NCBI GenBank assembly: GCA_947452965.1
Contig: CANGEW010000005.1
Coordinates: 1-64,000, forward strand
Origin: Chitinophagaceae bacterium
GTDB taxonomy: Bacteria > Bacteroidota > Bacteroidia > Chitinophagales > Chitinophagaceae
Length of the DNA stretch: 64,000 nucleotides
Direction of reading: 5' to 3'
In this document: in pieces, positions 37,175 to 46,481 of the stretch
Numbering within the stretch: position 1 is the stretch's first letter
Layout: the number at the start of each line of letters is the position of its first letter
Notes under the pieces: model-generated
Database searches by the model: none
Seen by the model: only the letters and a program-made list of their open reading frames with translations
Told to the model about the DNA's origin: nothing
Translations under genes and position numbers: made by a program

Positions 37175-38032
37175 ATGTTTAAAAAACTACAAAAAAAGTG
37201 GGGCGTTAATTCAATTCAGTTGATGTTAATTTTAACCACTTTTGCTTTAGGGGGCAGCGCCTGTGCTAGATTAGCTCAATTATTTTTGCAGTATTTGAAT
37301 CTAGAAAAAGGGCTTCTTTGGGGGGTGCTGGATATCATTTTGATTACTTTTTTATGGCCTATTTGCGTTTTGCTCATTAGCATTCCTTTGTTTCAGTTTC
37401 GTTTTTTTAAAAACTACACAAAAAAAATATTTACAAAGATTTTTAAATCGCAAATTAAAAATCACCATCTGTGCATTTTTGCAAGCGGTGCTGGGTCTAA
37501 TGCTGATAAAATTATTGAACACTTTCAAGCGCATCCTTTCATACGCGTGGTTTTAATTGTTACAAATAATCCGCATGCAGGCGTTATTCAAATTGCCAAC
37601 AAACACCAGATTCCATATGAAATCATTACCAATAATGATTTATTAGATAGCAAACCGCTGATACAAAAACTAGAAAGCAAGGCTGTTCGGACCATTATTT
37701 TAGCTGGTTTCTTAAAAAAAATTCCAAGCTCCATCATCAATCAATTTCCGAATCAAATCATTAACATACACCCCGCACTATTGCCAAAATATGGTGGCAA
37801 AGGCATGTATGGGGATGCTGTTCATACTGCTGTAATTGCAAACAAAGAATCTGAAAGTGGCATCACCATTCATCTGGTAGATGAAATATATGATCATGGA
37901 ATCATCCTTTTCCAGAAAACCTGTAGTATTGATCAAAAAGAAACTCCAGCATCGCTAGCTGCTAAAATTCACAAGCTGGAACACTCCTTTTTTCCTGAAA
38001 CCATTCAAGCCTATATTGAAAAACAACGTTAA
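37175..38032 (+). CDS. purN: DUF6787-PurN fusion: phosphoribosylglycinamide formyltransferase with N-terminal membrane domain
   Basis: A 285-residue protein in two parts. Residues about 1-93 resemble DUF6787, a small Bacteroidota membrane protein (two hydrophobic segments, TFALGGSACARLAQLF and LDIILITFLWPICVLLISIP, with the FQFRFFKNY tail). Residues about 97-285 are a full-length GAR transformylase, which formylates GAR with 10-formyl-THF in purine synthesis; catalytic residues Asn197, His199 and Asp240 are present (NIHPALLP and DEIYDHG). No ATG lies in frame at the junction, so PurN seems to be made only as a fusion anchored in the membrane. The gene is followed by another fusion gene. Confidence 0.87.
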   Translation: MFKKLQKKWGVNSIQLMLILTTFALGGSACARLAQLFLQYLNLEKGLLWGVLDIILITFLWPICVLLISIPLFQFRFFKNYTKKIFTKIFKSQIKNHHLCIFASGAGSNADKIIEHFQAHPFIRVVLIVTNNPHAGVIQIANKHQIPYEIITNNDLLDSKPLIQKLESKAVRTIILAGFLKKIPSSIINQFPNQIINIHPALLPKYGGKGMYGDAVHTAVIANKESESGITIHLVDEIYDHGIILFQKTCSIDQKETPASLAAKIHKLEHSFFPETIQAYIEKQR

Positions 38033-38095
38033 ATCATTTCTGATAGGTTTTTCGAACTCTATTGTTTGTTAATATTGTCTCTAATTCATTTCTGT

Positions 38096-39196
38096 GTGAA
38101 GACGTTTGTATTTAGCATTTTACTCCTTCCTTTGTTTTCATCTGCACAATACATTGTGAAAGGAACGGTATTTGATATTACAAAAGTAAATTTTGTGGAA
38201 AATGTAAAAGTAATGAGCTCAAGTGGTGCAATGACTTCAACCGATAGCCTAGGCAGATACTCGATACTTATTAACAACAAAGACTCCCTAACCTTTTTAT
38301 ACAACAATAAATCAACCGTTCAATTCAGCGCGCAACAAATCATAGATCCCGAAAACTTTGACATTGCCATTCATATCGTTGTTAAAAGCAAATATCATCT
38401 GATGAAAGAAGTGGTGGTTCAATCTAAATCTTTTCAAGAAGACTCTATTGAAAACCGTAAAGAGTATGCGAAGATTTTTAATTTTCATACGCCCTCCATT
38501 CAAACCAATGTAGCGCCCGGAGGTGGCGTTGGGATTGATTTAGATGAACTCATTAATATGTTTAGGTTTAAAAGAAATAACCGATTGCTTGCTTTCCAGA
38601 AAATATTGGAACAACAAGAAAAAGACAACTATATAAACTTTCGATTTAATAAGCTGTTTATAAAAAGAACTACTGGGCTTACTGGACAAGATTTGGATAG
38701 TTTCTTTGTATGGTATAAACCATCTTATGAATTTGTTCAAAATAGCTCCGAACTTTCTTTTACTCAATACGTTTTACATTCGGCAGACCATTATAAAAAA
38801 CTTATTAAATCTATAAATACAAAAAGAATGATTTTAAATAAACTCACTCCCGACGAAGAACGTGTAATACTTCAAAAAGGAACAGAAATGCCTTATACAG
38901 GAGAGTACACAAAAAATTGGGCTTCAGGCATATATGTTTGTAAACAATGTGATGCCCCTCTTTATCTTTCAAGAGATAAGTTCAACGCCCATTGCGGTTG
39001 GCCAAGTTTTGACGATGAAATTCCAAACGCAGTTAAAAGAATTCCTGACAGAGACGGAGTTCGAACAGAAATTATTTGCGCTAATTGTAAAGGGCATTTA
39101 GGACATGTTTTTGTTGGAGAGTTTTTAACCCCTAAAAACACCCGACATTGTGTAAATTCAATTTCTTTAAAATTTGTTCCAGATAAAGAACAATAA
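38096..39196 (+). CDS. msrB: Exported carboxypeptidase-regulatory-like domain fused to peptide-methionine (R)-S-oxide reductase MsrB
   Basis: From a GTG start that gives a clean signal peptide ([17 protein letters not shown]) the protein has 366 residues; a TTG ten codons earlier is possible but adds nothing recognisable. Residues about 20-110 look like a CarboxypepD_reg/Ig-like fold, and 110-245 match a Bacteroidota exported family segment ([22 protein letters not shown]). The last about 120 residues are MsrB: zinc-site CxxC pairs CKQC and CANC, GWPSF, and active-site RHCVNS. MsrB reduces methionine-R-sulfoxide. The signal peptide implies repair of exported proteins. An in-frame ATG at 38828 just before the MsrB domain could also give a free cytoplasmic enzyme. 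Confidence 0.87.
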   Translation: MKTFVFSILLLPLFSSAQYIVKGTVFDITKVNFVENVKVMSSSGAMTSTDSLGRYSILINNKDSLTFLYNNKSTVQFSAQQIIDPENFDIAIHIVVKSKYHLMKEVVVQSKSFQEDSIENRKEYAKIFNFHTPSIQTNVAPGGGVGIDLDELINMFRFKRNNRLLAFQKILEQQEKDNYINFRFNKLFIKRTTGLTGQDLDSFFVWYKPSYEFVQNSSELSFTQYVLHSADHYKKLIKSINTKRMILNKLTPDEERVILQKGTEMPYTGEYTKNWASGIYVCKQCDAPLYLSRDKFNAHCGWPSFDDEIPNAVKRIPDRDGVRTEIICANCKGHLGHVFVGEFLTPKNTRHCVNSISLKFVPDKEQ

Positions 39197-39209
39197 GTAT
39201 CTTAGTTAA

Positions 39210-40094
39210 ATGTTATCCATCAACGTAAAAGATTTGAAACCAGCCGCGCTGCAAAACTATTTGCAACACGCTATCGCCCCACGTCCCATTTGCTTTGCCT
39301 CAACCATTGATAAAGCGGGTAATGTAAATCTTAGTCCTTACAGTTTTTTTAATTTGTTTTCTTCTAACCCTCCTATAGTCGTTTTTTCTCCTGCCAGAAG
39401 AGTGAGAGATAATTCTATCAAACATACTTTGCAAAATGTTATGGAAGTGCCCGAAGTGGTTATTAATATTGTGGATTTCGATATGGTTCAACAAACCTCT
39501 CTGGCTAGTTGCGAATACCCAAAAAACGTCAACGAATTTGTGAAAGCTGGTTTTACCGAAGAAAAAGCTTTCATGGTTGCTCCTCCAATGGTAAAAGAAA
39601 GCAAAATTAAATTGGAGTGCAAAGTAAATCAGGTTATTCCATTAGGAACCGAAGGAGGTGCTGGAAACTTAGTAATTGCAGAGGTTTTAATGATTCACAT
39701 ACATGAAATAATATTAAATAGCGATCAGCAAATTGATCAAACAAAATTAGACCTCGTTGCGCGCCTAGGTGGCAACTGGTATACCAGAGCTAATGTTCAT
39801 ACCATGTTTGAAGTAGAAAAGCCTAATATGAATTTGGGTATTGGATTTGATGCACTTCCAGAAAGCATTAAGAATAGCAACATATTAAGTGGCAACGAAC
39901 TAGCGGCTTTAGCAAACGTTCAAGCCATTCCAACTATTGACAATACCATTATTGATGATCGACTAAAAAACATCATTCAATATTTTTCTATCAATCCTGA
40001 TGAAATGGAAAAAGAGTTACACTTATACGCAAAAGAACTACTTCTTCAAAACAACATTTCTTTGGCATGGCAGGTTTTATTAGCTGCTGTATAA
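39210..40094 (+). CDS. Flavin reductase family protein (DIM6/NTAB-like flavoprotein)
   Basis: A 294-residue FMN-binding split-barrel protein. Its N-terminal two thirds match the flavin reductase-like family, with the conserved IAPRPICFASTID start and the LSPYSFFNLFSSNPPIVVFS segment. The C-terminal 90 residues form an acidic helical extension not typical of the minimal domain. The substrate is unknown; members are often annotated only as flavin reductase-like. It follows the MsrB fusion after 13 bases in the same direction, so the two may share a transcript. Confidence 0.85.
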   Translation: MLSINVKDLKPAALQNYLQHAIAPRPICFASTIDKAGNVNLSPYSFFNLFSSNPPIVVFSPARRVRDNSIKHTLQNVMEVPEVVINIVDFDMVQQTSLASCEYPKNVNEFVKAGFTEEKAFMVAPPMVKESKIKLECKVNQVIPLGTEGGAGNLVIAEVLMIHIHEIILNSDQQIDQTKLDLVARLGGNWYTRANVHTMFEVEKPNMNLGIGFDALPESIKNSNILSGNELAALANVQAIPTIDNTIIDDRLKNIIQYFSINPDEMEKELHLYAKELLLQNNISLAWQVLLAAV

Positions 40095-40128
40095 TTTGCT
40101 TTTCAAACTTATTTTAATTGTATTCAAT

Positions 40129-40136
40129 TAACTTTG
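40129..40136 (+). promoter_or_regulatory. Candidate -7 element for lysS
   Basis: TAACTTTG, an exact TAnnTTTG match, 25 bases before the lysS ATG in a 67-base gap. No -33 element with suitable spacing was found. Confidence 0.5.
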
Positions 40137-40161
40137 CGGCTTAACAAGTACAATTATTATT

Positions 40162-41685
40162 ATGAGCCATCCCCATTTGTCTGAGCAAGAGATTATTAGA
40201 AGAGAAAAGAAAGCCAATTTAGAACAAATTGGTATCGACCCCTATCCTGCAGCGTTATACCCCGTAAACACTTCTGCTGTTTATATCAAAACAAATTACA
40301 AAGGCGAGGAAAATAAACACGATTTTGAAGATGTATGTATTGCAGGTAGATTGATGAGCATAAGAGACATGGGAAAAGCGAATTTTGCTGTGTTACAAGA
40401 TGGTACAGGCAAAATCCAATTTTATATTAAACAAGATGATATTTGTCCGGATGAGGACAAATCGTTGTTTCAAAATGTTTGGAAAAAACTGGTAGATATA
40501 GGAGATTTTATTGGTATCAAAGGGTATGTTTTTACAACAAAAACCGGCGAAACATCTATACACGTTAGAGAATTTACCATATTAAGCAAATCTCTTCGCC
40601 CCTTACCTATTGTGAAAGAAAAAGATGGAGAAGCTTTTGATGAAGTTACCGATCCTGAGTTTAGATACAGACAACGCTATGCTGATTTGATTGTAAATCC
40701 GGGCGTGAAAGAAGTTTTTGAAAAAAGAACCAAACTGATGAATGCCATCAGACAATTCTTAAATGAACAAGGGGCTTTGGAAGTTGACACACCCGTTTTA
40801 CAAAGTATTCCTGGAGGTGCCGCTGCACGACCATTTACAACACATCATAACGCATTAGATGTACCCATGTATATGCGCATCGCAAATGAGTTATACCTAA
40901 AAAGATTGATTGTTGGAGGCTTTGAATGGGTGTACGAATTCAGCAGAAACTTCAGAAACGAAGGAATGGACCGTACACACAACCCAGAGTTTACCGTACT
41001 TGAATTTTATGTGGCATATAAAGATTATGAATGGATGATGAATACAACCGAACAGCTATTAGAAAAAGCAGCTATAGCCGTTAATGGAACAAGTACTTGC
41101 ACAGTAGGGAACAAAGAAATTAGCTTTAAGGCTCCATTTAAAAGAATCACCATGTATGATGCCATCAAAGAACATACAGGGTTTGATATTAGCCATATGG
41201 ATGAGGAAGGCATCAGAGACGTATGCAAACAGTTAGGCATACACGCAGATTTAAAATGGGGAAAAGGCAAATTGATTGATGAAATTTTTGGAGAAAAATG
41301 CGAAGGCAATTACATCCAACCTACTTTTATTACAGACTATCCGGTTGAAATGAGTCCGCTTACTAAAAAACACAGAAGCAAGCCCGGATTAGTGGAACGA
41401 TTTGAGTTAATGGTGAATGGAAAAGAAGTAGCAAATGCTTACAGCGAGTTAAACGACCCGATTGAACAAAGAGAAAGATTTGAAGAGCAAGTTAAATTAA
41501 TGGAGCGCGGAGATGATGAAGCTATGTTTATTGACCACGACTTCTTAAGAGCTTTAGAATACGGAATGCCTCCAACTAGTGGTATTGGTTTTGGAATTGA
41601 TCGTCTTTGTATGCTATTAACCAACCAGCATAGCATTCAGGATGTTTTGTTCTTTCCAATGATGAGACCAGAAAAAATGGATTAA
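40162..41685 (+). CDS. lysS: Lysine-tRNA ligase (class II)
   Basis: Class II lysyl-tRNA synthetase of 507 residues, charging tRNA-Lys in the cytoplasm. The N-terminal OB-fold anticodon-binding domain (about 55-150) is followed by the catalytic core with motif 2 ([14 protein letters not shown]) and motif 3 ([13 protein letters not shown]). Length and order are standard. The stop codon overlaps the convergent ArsC-like gene by four bases. Confidence 0.98.
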   Translation: MSHPHLSEQEIIRREKKANLEQIGIDPYPAALYPVNTSAVYIKTNYKGEENKHDFEDVCIAGRLMSIRDMGKANFAVLQDGTGKIQFYIKQDDICPDEDKSLFQNVWKKLVDIGDFIGIKGYVFTTKTGETSIHVREFTILSKSLRPLPIVKEKDGEAFDEVTDPEFRYRQRYADLIVNPGVKEVFEKRTKLMNAIRQFLNEQGALEVDTPVLQSIPGGAAARPFTTHHNALDVPMYMRIANELYLKRLIVGGFEWVYEFSRNFRNEGMDRTHNPEFTVLEFYVAYKDYEWMMNTTEQLLEKAAIAVNGTSTCTVGNKEISFKAPFKRITMYDAIKEHTGFDISHMDEEGIRDVCKQLGIHADLKWGKGKLIDEIFGEKCEGNYIQPTFITDYPVEMSPLTKKHRSKPGLVERFELMVNGKEVANAYSELNDPIEQRERFEEQVKLMERGDDEAMFIDHDFLRALEYGMPPTSGIGFGIDRLCMLLTNQHSIQDVLFFPMMRPEKMD

Positions 41686-42029
41686 AGCGATTGTAATACC
41701 ACCTCATCATAACCAACTATTATTTTGCCGGCGAATACAACCACGGGTCTTTTAATAGTACTTGTATTTTCAAGCATTATTTCAATAGCTTTTTGTTGAT
41801 TGAGTTCAATGCCCTCGTAATCGGGGGCAATTTTTTTCCAGGTAGTCCCTTTTTTATTCAACAACAACTCCCAGCCTACCTGCTTGCACCATTGTAATAA
41901 CGTAGCTTTTTGTATACCTTCTTTTTTATAATTATGAAAAGTAATCTCAACTTTCCTTTTTTTGAAAAAATCGAGAGTTTTTTTTACCGAATCACAATTA
42001 GGAATTCCATATATGGTTATTTGATTCAT
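41682..42029 (-). CDS. ArsC/Spx family thioredoxin-fold protein (YffB-like)
   Basis: A 115-residue ArsC-fold protein. The single active-site region reads [11 protein letters not shown] (residues about 8-18), as in YffB/ArsC-like reductases that use one Cys with glutathione or another thiol. The C-terminal [17 protein letters not shown] gives the conserved Arg and cis-Pro region. No other arsenic gene is near, so arsenate reductase is less likely than a general YffB-like role. It follows the aldo/keto reductase gene directly (one-base gap), so the two form an operon. Confidence 0.87.
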   Translation of the reverse strand: MNQITIYGIPNCDSVKKTLDFFKKRKVEITFHNYKKEGIQKATLLQWCKQVGWELLLNKKGTTWKKIAPDYEGIELNQQKAIEIMLENTSTIKRPVVVFAGKIIVGYDEVVLQSL

Positions 42030-42030
42030 A

Positions 42031-43020
42031 TTAATACTCTGGTAAAACGGGTTTGTTTTTCATAATGGCTTCGATTTTTTGCATTATTTCGGTTGACAAC
42101 AAAGAGGTCGATTCTACAGCTTTTAAATTTTCAATCAATTGTGCTTTTTTTGTGGCACCTAAAATAGCAGTAGATACATTGGGGTTTTTAAGCACCCAAG
42201 CAATGCTTAGTTGTGCGGTTGTTACCCCTAATTTATTAGCTAACTCGGAAAGTTTTTTTACTTTTTTTACATTGTCTTCCAGCATCCATCTCTCCTTTAA
42301 CCAGTCAAATCCCTGTAAGGCAAATCGACTTGTTTTAGGAATACCTTCGTTATATTTTCCACTCAATAAACCAGACGCTAAAGGACTCCAAATAGTTGTA
42401 CCCATTCCAACTGTTCTGAAAATATCTAAGTATTCTTTTTCAATTTTATTTCTTTCAAACAAACTGTATTGAGGTTGTTCCATGGTTGGTCCAATCAATC
42501 TGTATTTTTCAGCTACCCGATGGGCTTCCATTATTTCTACGCCGCTCCATTCACTGGTACCCCAATACAACACTTTTCCTTGCTGAATCAAATGATTCAT
42601 CGCTAACACGGTTTCTTCAATCGGAGTGCTTTTATCTGGTCGATGACAATAGTATAAGTCTAAATACTCTACTTGTAATCTTTGTAATGCTTCATCACAA
42701 GCCTCAATTACATGCTTTCTGGATAATCCTGTTTGATTGGGTTTGTTTGCTTTTCCTCTCCATCCCCAAAAAACTTTTGACGAAACAAGAAAAGAAGATC
42801 GGTCCCATTTTTTCTTTTTAATAACTCGGCCCATCATTTTTTCACTTTCTCCTAGCGCATATATTTCTGCGTTATCAAAAAAATTCACCCCATGTTCATA
42901 AGCAATGCTCATTAATTCTTCGGCCGTTTTATCATTGATTTGCTTGCTAAAACTTACCCAGCTTCCAAAAGAAAGCGCACTTACTTGAAGACCCGATTTA
43001 CCTAAGCGACGATATTCCAT
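42031..43020 (-). CDS. Aldo/keto reductase (voltage-gated K+ channel beta-subunit-like)
   Basis: NADPH-dependent AKR of 329 residues with the TIM-barrel catalytic tetrad in DNAEIYALGESE (Asp, Tyr), SSKVFW (Lys) and YYCHRPD (His). The segment order and the MEYRRLGKSGLQVSALSFG start are typical of the KCNAB/AKR6-like subgroup common in bacteria. The physiological carbonyl substrate is unknown. It is the first gene of a two-gene unit with the ArsC-like protein. Confidence 0.93.
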   Translation of the reverse strand: MEYRRLGKSGLQVSALSFGSWVSFSKQINDKTAEELMSIAYEHGVNFFDNAEIYALGESEKMMGRVIKKKKWDRSSFLVSSKVFWGWRGKANKPNQTGLSRKHVIEACDEALQRLQVEYLDLYYCHRPDKSTPIEETVLAMNHLIQQGKVLYWGTSEWSGVEIMEAHRVAEKYRLIGPTMEQPQYSLFERNKIEKEYLDIFRTVGMGTTIWSPLASGLLSGKYNEGIPKTSRFALQGFDWLKERWMLEDNVKKVKKLSELANKLGVTTAQLSIAWVLKNPNVSTAILGATKKAQLIENLKAVESTSLLSTEIMQKIEAIMKNKPVLPEY

Positions 43021-43078
43021 AATTAAAGATTTAATCTATTAACAAAATTGTAGTTGAAAAGTTGAGAGAAAGCAAAAA

Positions 43079-43654
43079 CTATCCAGGAAATTTTGATGCG
43101 GGAACCGCGATGGTTCCAACCGAATGTAAGATTCTCCAGTTTTTAAAATCCTGACTAGCCTCAAGTCCCAATCCGTTTATTGTTTCTGTTTTAGTTCTGA
43201 TTTTAACAGGCTTATCCGTATAAAATTCTTTACCAATCTTTGTTCTATCCCAATATAATTCGTTACACATAAGTGTATCGCCTTTTTGAATATTAATCAC
43301 AGTTACACTATCTCTCAAAAAAACCACATTTTGATTTTGACGATATTTGGCATACATCGCGTCCATTTTACTTTCTATTATTTCTGCATCGTTATAAAAA
43401 TCTGCATGCACGGTTTTTGGAAATTCAATATAATTATTTGTGTCTTGAACACTATACATTAAAGGTCCTGTAAGGGTAGCTTTTGATTTTCCTGCAACAG
43501 AATATTTTACAATAACATTTTTTGCTTCTTCAACACCGGTTTTTTTTTGTGTTAACTTTTTTACTGTAGCCACATCGTTTTCACAAGAAAGAAAAAAAAT
43601 ACAGCCCATTGTAAGAGCTGTTAATAGATTAATATGCATGCTTCTTGGTAACAT
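43079..43654 (-). CDS. lptC: LPS export periplasmic protein LptC (lipoprotein form)
   Basis: LptC-like protein of 191 residues that forms part of the periplasmic bridge carrying LPS from the inner membrane to the outer membrane. An N-terminal signal with lipobox FFLSC suggests a lipid anchor in place of the usual helix. The conserved LptC end IRTKTETINGLGLEASQDFK is visible near 160-179. The start could also be five codons later (MHINLL). It belongs to the Bacteroidota coaX-OMP-lptC operon, eight bases after the outer-membrane protein gene. Confidence 0.9.
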   Translation of the reverse strand: MLPRSMHINLLTALTMGCIFFLSCENDVATVKKLTQKKTGVEEAKNVIVKYSVAGKSKATLTGPLMYSVQDTNNYIEFPKTVHADFYNDAEIIESKMDAMYAKYRQNQNVVFLRDSVTVINIQKGDTLMCNELYWDRTKIGKEFYTDKPVKIRTKTETINGLGLEASQDFKNWRILHSVGTIAVPASKFPG

Positions 43655-43662
43655 AATTAATT

Positions 43663-45054
43663 TTAATCATAATTTCTTTTTTGGAACCATCTTGCGTTCA
43701 TAGAAACACCGATAGCAAACCTCATATAGTTTTCTCTTAGTCCTGTTGACTGTTTGTTTCCTCTTGCGCCTATTTCAAAAGAAGTGTTCAATGTTACGTA
43801 ATCGCCTCTACTTTGTATAATTCTGGGCGTGGTTAGAGGGAAACTAAATCCCCCCGTTAAGGCATAGTCATACCTTGTACCTCCAGTTGTTACATAATTC
43901 GGTCCGTAATAAAAACCGGCTCTATACTTAATAAAACTCAAATAGTTTTTATTAACGGCACTCCCTTTTGCTGGATAATATTCTGCCCCAACCCTTAATG
44001 TCCAATTATTATTTACTGAATCGGTTGGATTATTATTCTGATAGGCTTTCCAATTGGTGTATTCGAAATCTGCGCCTACGGTCCATTTTTTGTTTTGTGT
44101 TTGATACGTTGCGCCCAAACTAATCATAGTTGGAATCACAACGTTTGATTGTATATCATCCACATTATGAATGCTATCAATAATAGCTTGTTCACCATAG
44201 CCACTATATCCAATTGTTTGATTGGATTGGGTTTCCTTTGATTGTAGATTTTGTTGAATTTTAATAACATCCCCAATTCTTAAAGTCCCCGCATTATTAA
44301 AATGCATTTCATATTGCATGCCTAAATCAATAAACACACCTGTATAAACAGTGCTTGATTGTTGATTGGATTTATAGTAATAAGCTGAGTCTTTGGGGTT
44401 AGGGGTTATTGATCTAGTGGTGGCAATATCTTTTTTACCAAAGCTAAACCCAGAACTAATGCCGATTGAAAGCTCGTTTTTCATTTTTCCAAGGCCAGCT
44501 TTTCTAAAGCCTGTGCTTAGGTTAATTTGATTTAATCCACCCGAACCCTCATACAAAGTATTAATTGTTCCAAACTTAGATTTATAAGTAGTATCTGAAG
44601 GCGCCTCAATTTTATAGTTAATTTTTGAAATAGGGCGCATTCCTAATGCAACAGCCCAGCTCATTCCTCTTTTTTCCATTTTTCTTGTCGCAATGGGAAA
44701 AGCTAATTGCAGATAAGACATCATCAGGTTGTTTGAAACATAGATGTCGGAGTTTTTGTTGCTTAATAAGGTTCTGGAATCTACCTCGGCGCCAACATCA
44801 AAAATTGTATTAGAAAAGTTTTTAGTGTTGGTAAGGTATCCCAACGCGGCTGGATTAGAAATGTTTATACTAAATGGAGAACCAATAATTCCATAATCAG
44901 AGTAAGCAACAGACATTCCGCCCATAGACCTGTTAATAATATTTTGAGAAGGCGTTAAATCTCCAATTCCATATCTGGAAAGAGGAGAATTATCTTGAGC
45001 AACCACTTGAAGTGATACCGTTAATAAGATAAGTGGTATGATGTTTTTAATCAT
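43663..45054 (-). CDS. Outer-membrane beta-barrel protein of the coaX-lptC operon
   Basis: About 463 residues from MIKNIIPLILL (signal peptide ending VVAQDN). The start is chosen because it overlaps the coaX stop by eight bases and leaves no long unsupported extension. The mature N-terminus SPLSRYGIGDLTP and NRSMGGMSVAYSD are typical of a Bacteroidota FadL/OmpP1-like barrel family of unknown substrate. Many amphipathic strands run through to the end, which finishes in AIGVSMNARWF. The genes on both sides (coaX, lptC) and envelope context support an outer-membrane location. Confidence 0.85.
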   Translation of the reverse strand: MIKNIIPLILLTVSLQVVAQDNSPLSRYGIGDLTPSQNIINRSMGGMSVAYSDYGIIGSPFSINISNPAALGYLTNTKNFSNTIFDVGAEVDSRTLLSNKNSDIYVSNNLMMSYLQLAFPIATRKMEKRGMSWAVALGMRPISKINYKIEAPSDTTYKSKFGTINTLYEGSGGLNQINLSTGFRKAGLGKMKNELSIGISSGFSFGKKDIATTRSITPNPKDSAYYYKSNQQSSTVYTGVFIDLGMQYEMHFNNAGTLRIGDVIKIQQNLQSKETQSNQTIGYSGYGEQAIIDSIHNVDDIQSNVVIPTMISLGATYQTQNKKWTVGADFEYTNWKAYQNNNPTDSVNNNWTLRVGAEYYPAKGSAVNKNYLSFIKYRAGFYYGPNYVTTGGTRYDYALTGGFSFPLTTPRIIQSRGDYVTLNTSFEIGARGNKQSTGLRENYMRFAIGVSMNARWFQKRNYD

Positions 45055-45781
45055 TTGGATGTTTATTACGTTCGCTAAGTATATACAAGCCCTTAAATAA
45101 AAAGTTAGGGTCGGCAAATATCCTATATTTAAGTTGTCTGGCAAAATAGGGCGCATATCCGCCGGTTAAAACCACGTTAAAGCTATCATATTTCTGTTGA
45201 TAGCGATCAATCATACCTTCAACCTCTGCGATCATGCCAAATATCACACCCGATTGCATACTGGTTTTGGTGTCATACCCAATAAAAGGAATACTAAAGT
45301 CTTCGTTTACTAGAGGAAGATGTGCTGTATTTTGATGTAATGCCTGAAACCTCATGTTCACACCTGGCGAAATTCCTCCGCCTAAAAATTGATGGTATTG
45401 ATTAATGAAATTATAGGTAATACATGTTCCGATAGAAATAATTAGATTGTTTTTTTTAGGAAACATTTCAACGGCGGCTGCTGCTAATGCTAAGCGATCT
45501 GCACCAATCGTGGAAGACTTGGATATACTAATATTAAAATTCAGGTTTAGGGTATCCGACACTTGAAAGAAATGAGATTGAGTTTGAAAAAACGTTAACA
45601 ATTCTGGGGAAATATCAATTACAGAGGCGAGTATTATGTTTTTGGGCTGATATGTCTCTAATAAATATTGAAAAGTATCTATGTTTTGGTTTGGAAGCGT
45701 TACTTCTTCTATCATTTCTGCGTGTTGATACACGGCGGCCTTAAAACGAGTATTGCCAAAATCTAAGCAAAGGGTTGTCAT
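45047..45781 (-). CDS. coaX: Type III pantothenate kinase
   Basis: ASKHA-fold kinase of about 244 residues (start at the ATG before TTLCLDFGNTRF; an alternative TTG lies two codons earlier). Phosphorylates pantothenate, the first step of CoA synthesis; type III enzymes need a monovalent cation and are not inhibited by CoA. Visible motifs are the phosphate-1 loop CLDFGNTRFK, the middle ADRLALAAAA, SIGTCITYN and GGGISPGVNMRFQAL. It overlaps the downstream outer-membrane protein gene by eight bases. Confidence 0.95.
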   Translation of the reverse strand: MTTLCLDFGNTRFKAAVYQHAEMIEEVTLPNQNIDTFQYLLETYQPKNIILASVIDISPELLTFFQTQSHFFQVSDTLNLNFNISISKSSTIGADRLALAAAAVEMFPKKNNLIISIGTCITYNFINQYHQFLGGGISPGVNMRFQALHQNTAHLPLVNEDFSIPFIGYDTKTSMQSGVIFGMIAEVEGMIDRYQQKYDSFNVVLTGGYAPYFARQLKYRIFADPNFLFKGLYILSERNKHPND

Positions 45782-45814
45782 AACCAAACAATATTTTACT
45801 AAAGGTATTAAAAA

Positions 45815-46450
45815 TCAAAGGGTAAACCCCTCTATGTTTTTAAAGTGTCCGTTCATTTGTATTTTAGCCTGAAGTGCAGATAATTGTGACACTGAAGGGG
45901 TGTTTTTAAGTAAATGTCTTTTTATATATTCTTGACGATGCAGCTCTTCTGAAAACCTCAATAATTCATATTCGTCTTGAAGGCTCATTCCAATATAGTG
46001 TGCTACATCATAACTTGTTAGGTTTTCTATTGTTTTGTGAAACTCTTTTGTTGTACCAATCTGTTTGTGCAATTGCTCAATTAACTCCATAATTTTTTGC
46101 ATCAGGTTGATGCTGCTTTTTCTTGTATTTTCAGGATAGGTAACAATAGCACCGCTATATAATTTATCGGGTATTTCTTTTATGGTCTCTAGTATTTTAA
46201 ACACCTGTTGACCCTCCGTTTTAATGTCCATACTACCATCATCGTATCTCTGTTCTATACTTAGAATTTTCACCGTTGTTCCTAATTCAGATATTTGATT
46301 GTTAATTACACTAGGTATTCCAATATGTTTATCGTTACGATGACACTCTGTTATCAATTGTATATAACGAGGTTCAAAAATGTGCAAATTCAATTTTTCA
46401 CCAGGATACACCACTAAGGGCAGAGGAAAAAGGGGAATGAAATGGGTCAT
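45815..46450 (-). CDS. Lon N-terminal substrate-binding domain protein (PUA-like)
   Basis: A 211-residue protein with the LON substrate-binding (ATP-dependent protease N-domain) fold only: start FIPLFPLPLVVYPGEKLNLHIFEPRY, then SVINNQISELGTTVKIL. The AAA and protease parts of Lon are absent, as usual for this stand-alone family. A role in peptide or substrate recognition is inferred but unproven. It lies between the GT4 and coaX genes on the same strand. Confidence 0.88.
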   Translation of the reverse strand: MTHFIPLFPLPLVVYPGEKLNLHIFEPRYIQLITECHRNDKHIGIPSVINNQISELGTTVKILSIEQRYDDGSMDIKTEGQQVFKILETIKEIPDKLYSGAIVTYPENTRKSSINLMQKIMELIEQLHKQIGTTKEFHKTIENLTSYDVAHYIGMSLQDEYELLRFSEELHRQEYIKRHLLKNTPSVSQLSALQAKIQMNGHFKNIEGFTL

Positions 46451-46481
46451 GTTAATGTATGAACAGATAGATAATTATGAA

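Noticed and set aside
41682-42029. Arsenate resistance gene
   Set aside because: ArsC fold is present, but no other arsenic gene is near and the active site is of YffB-like type.
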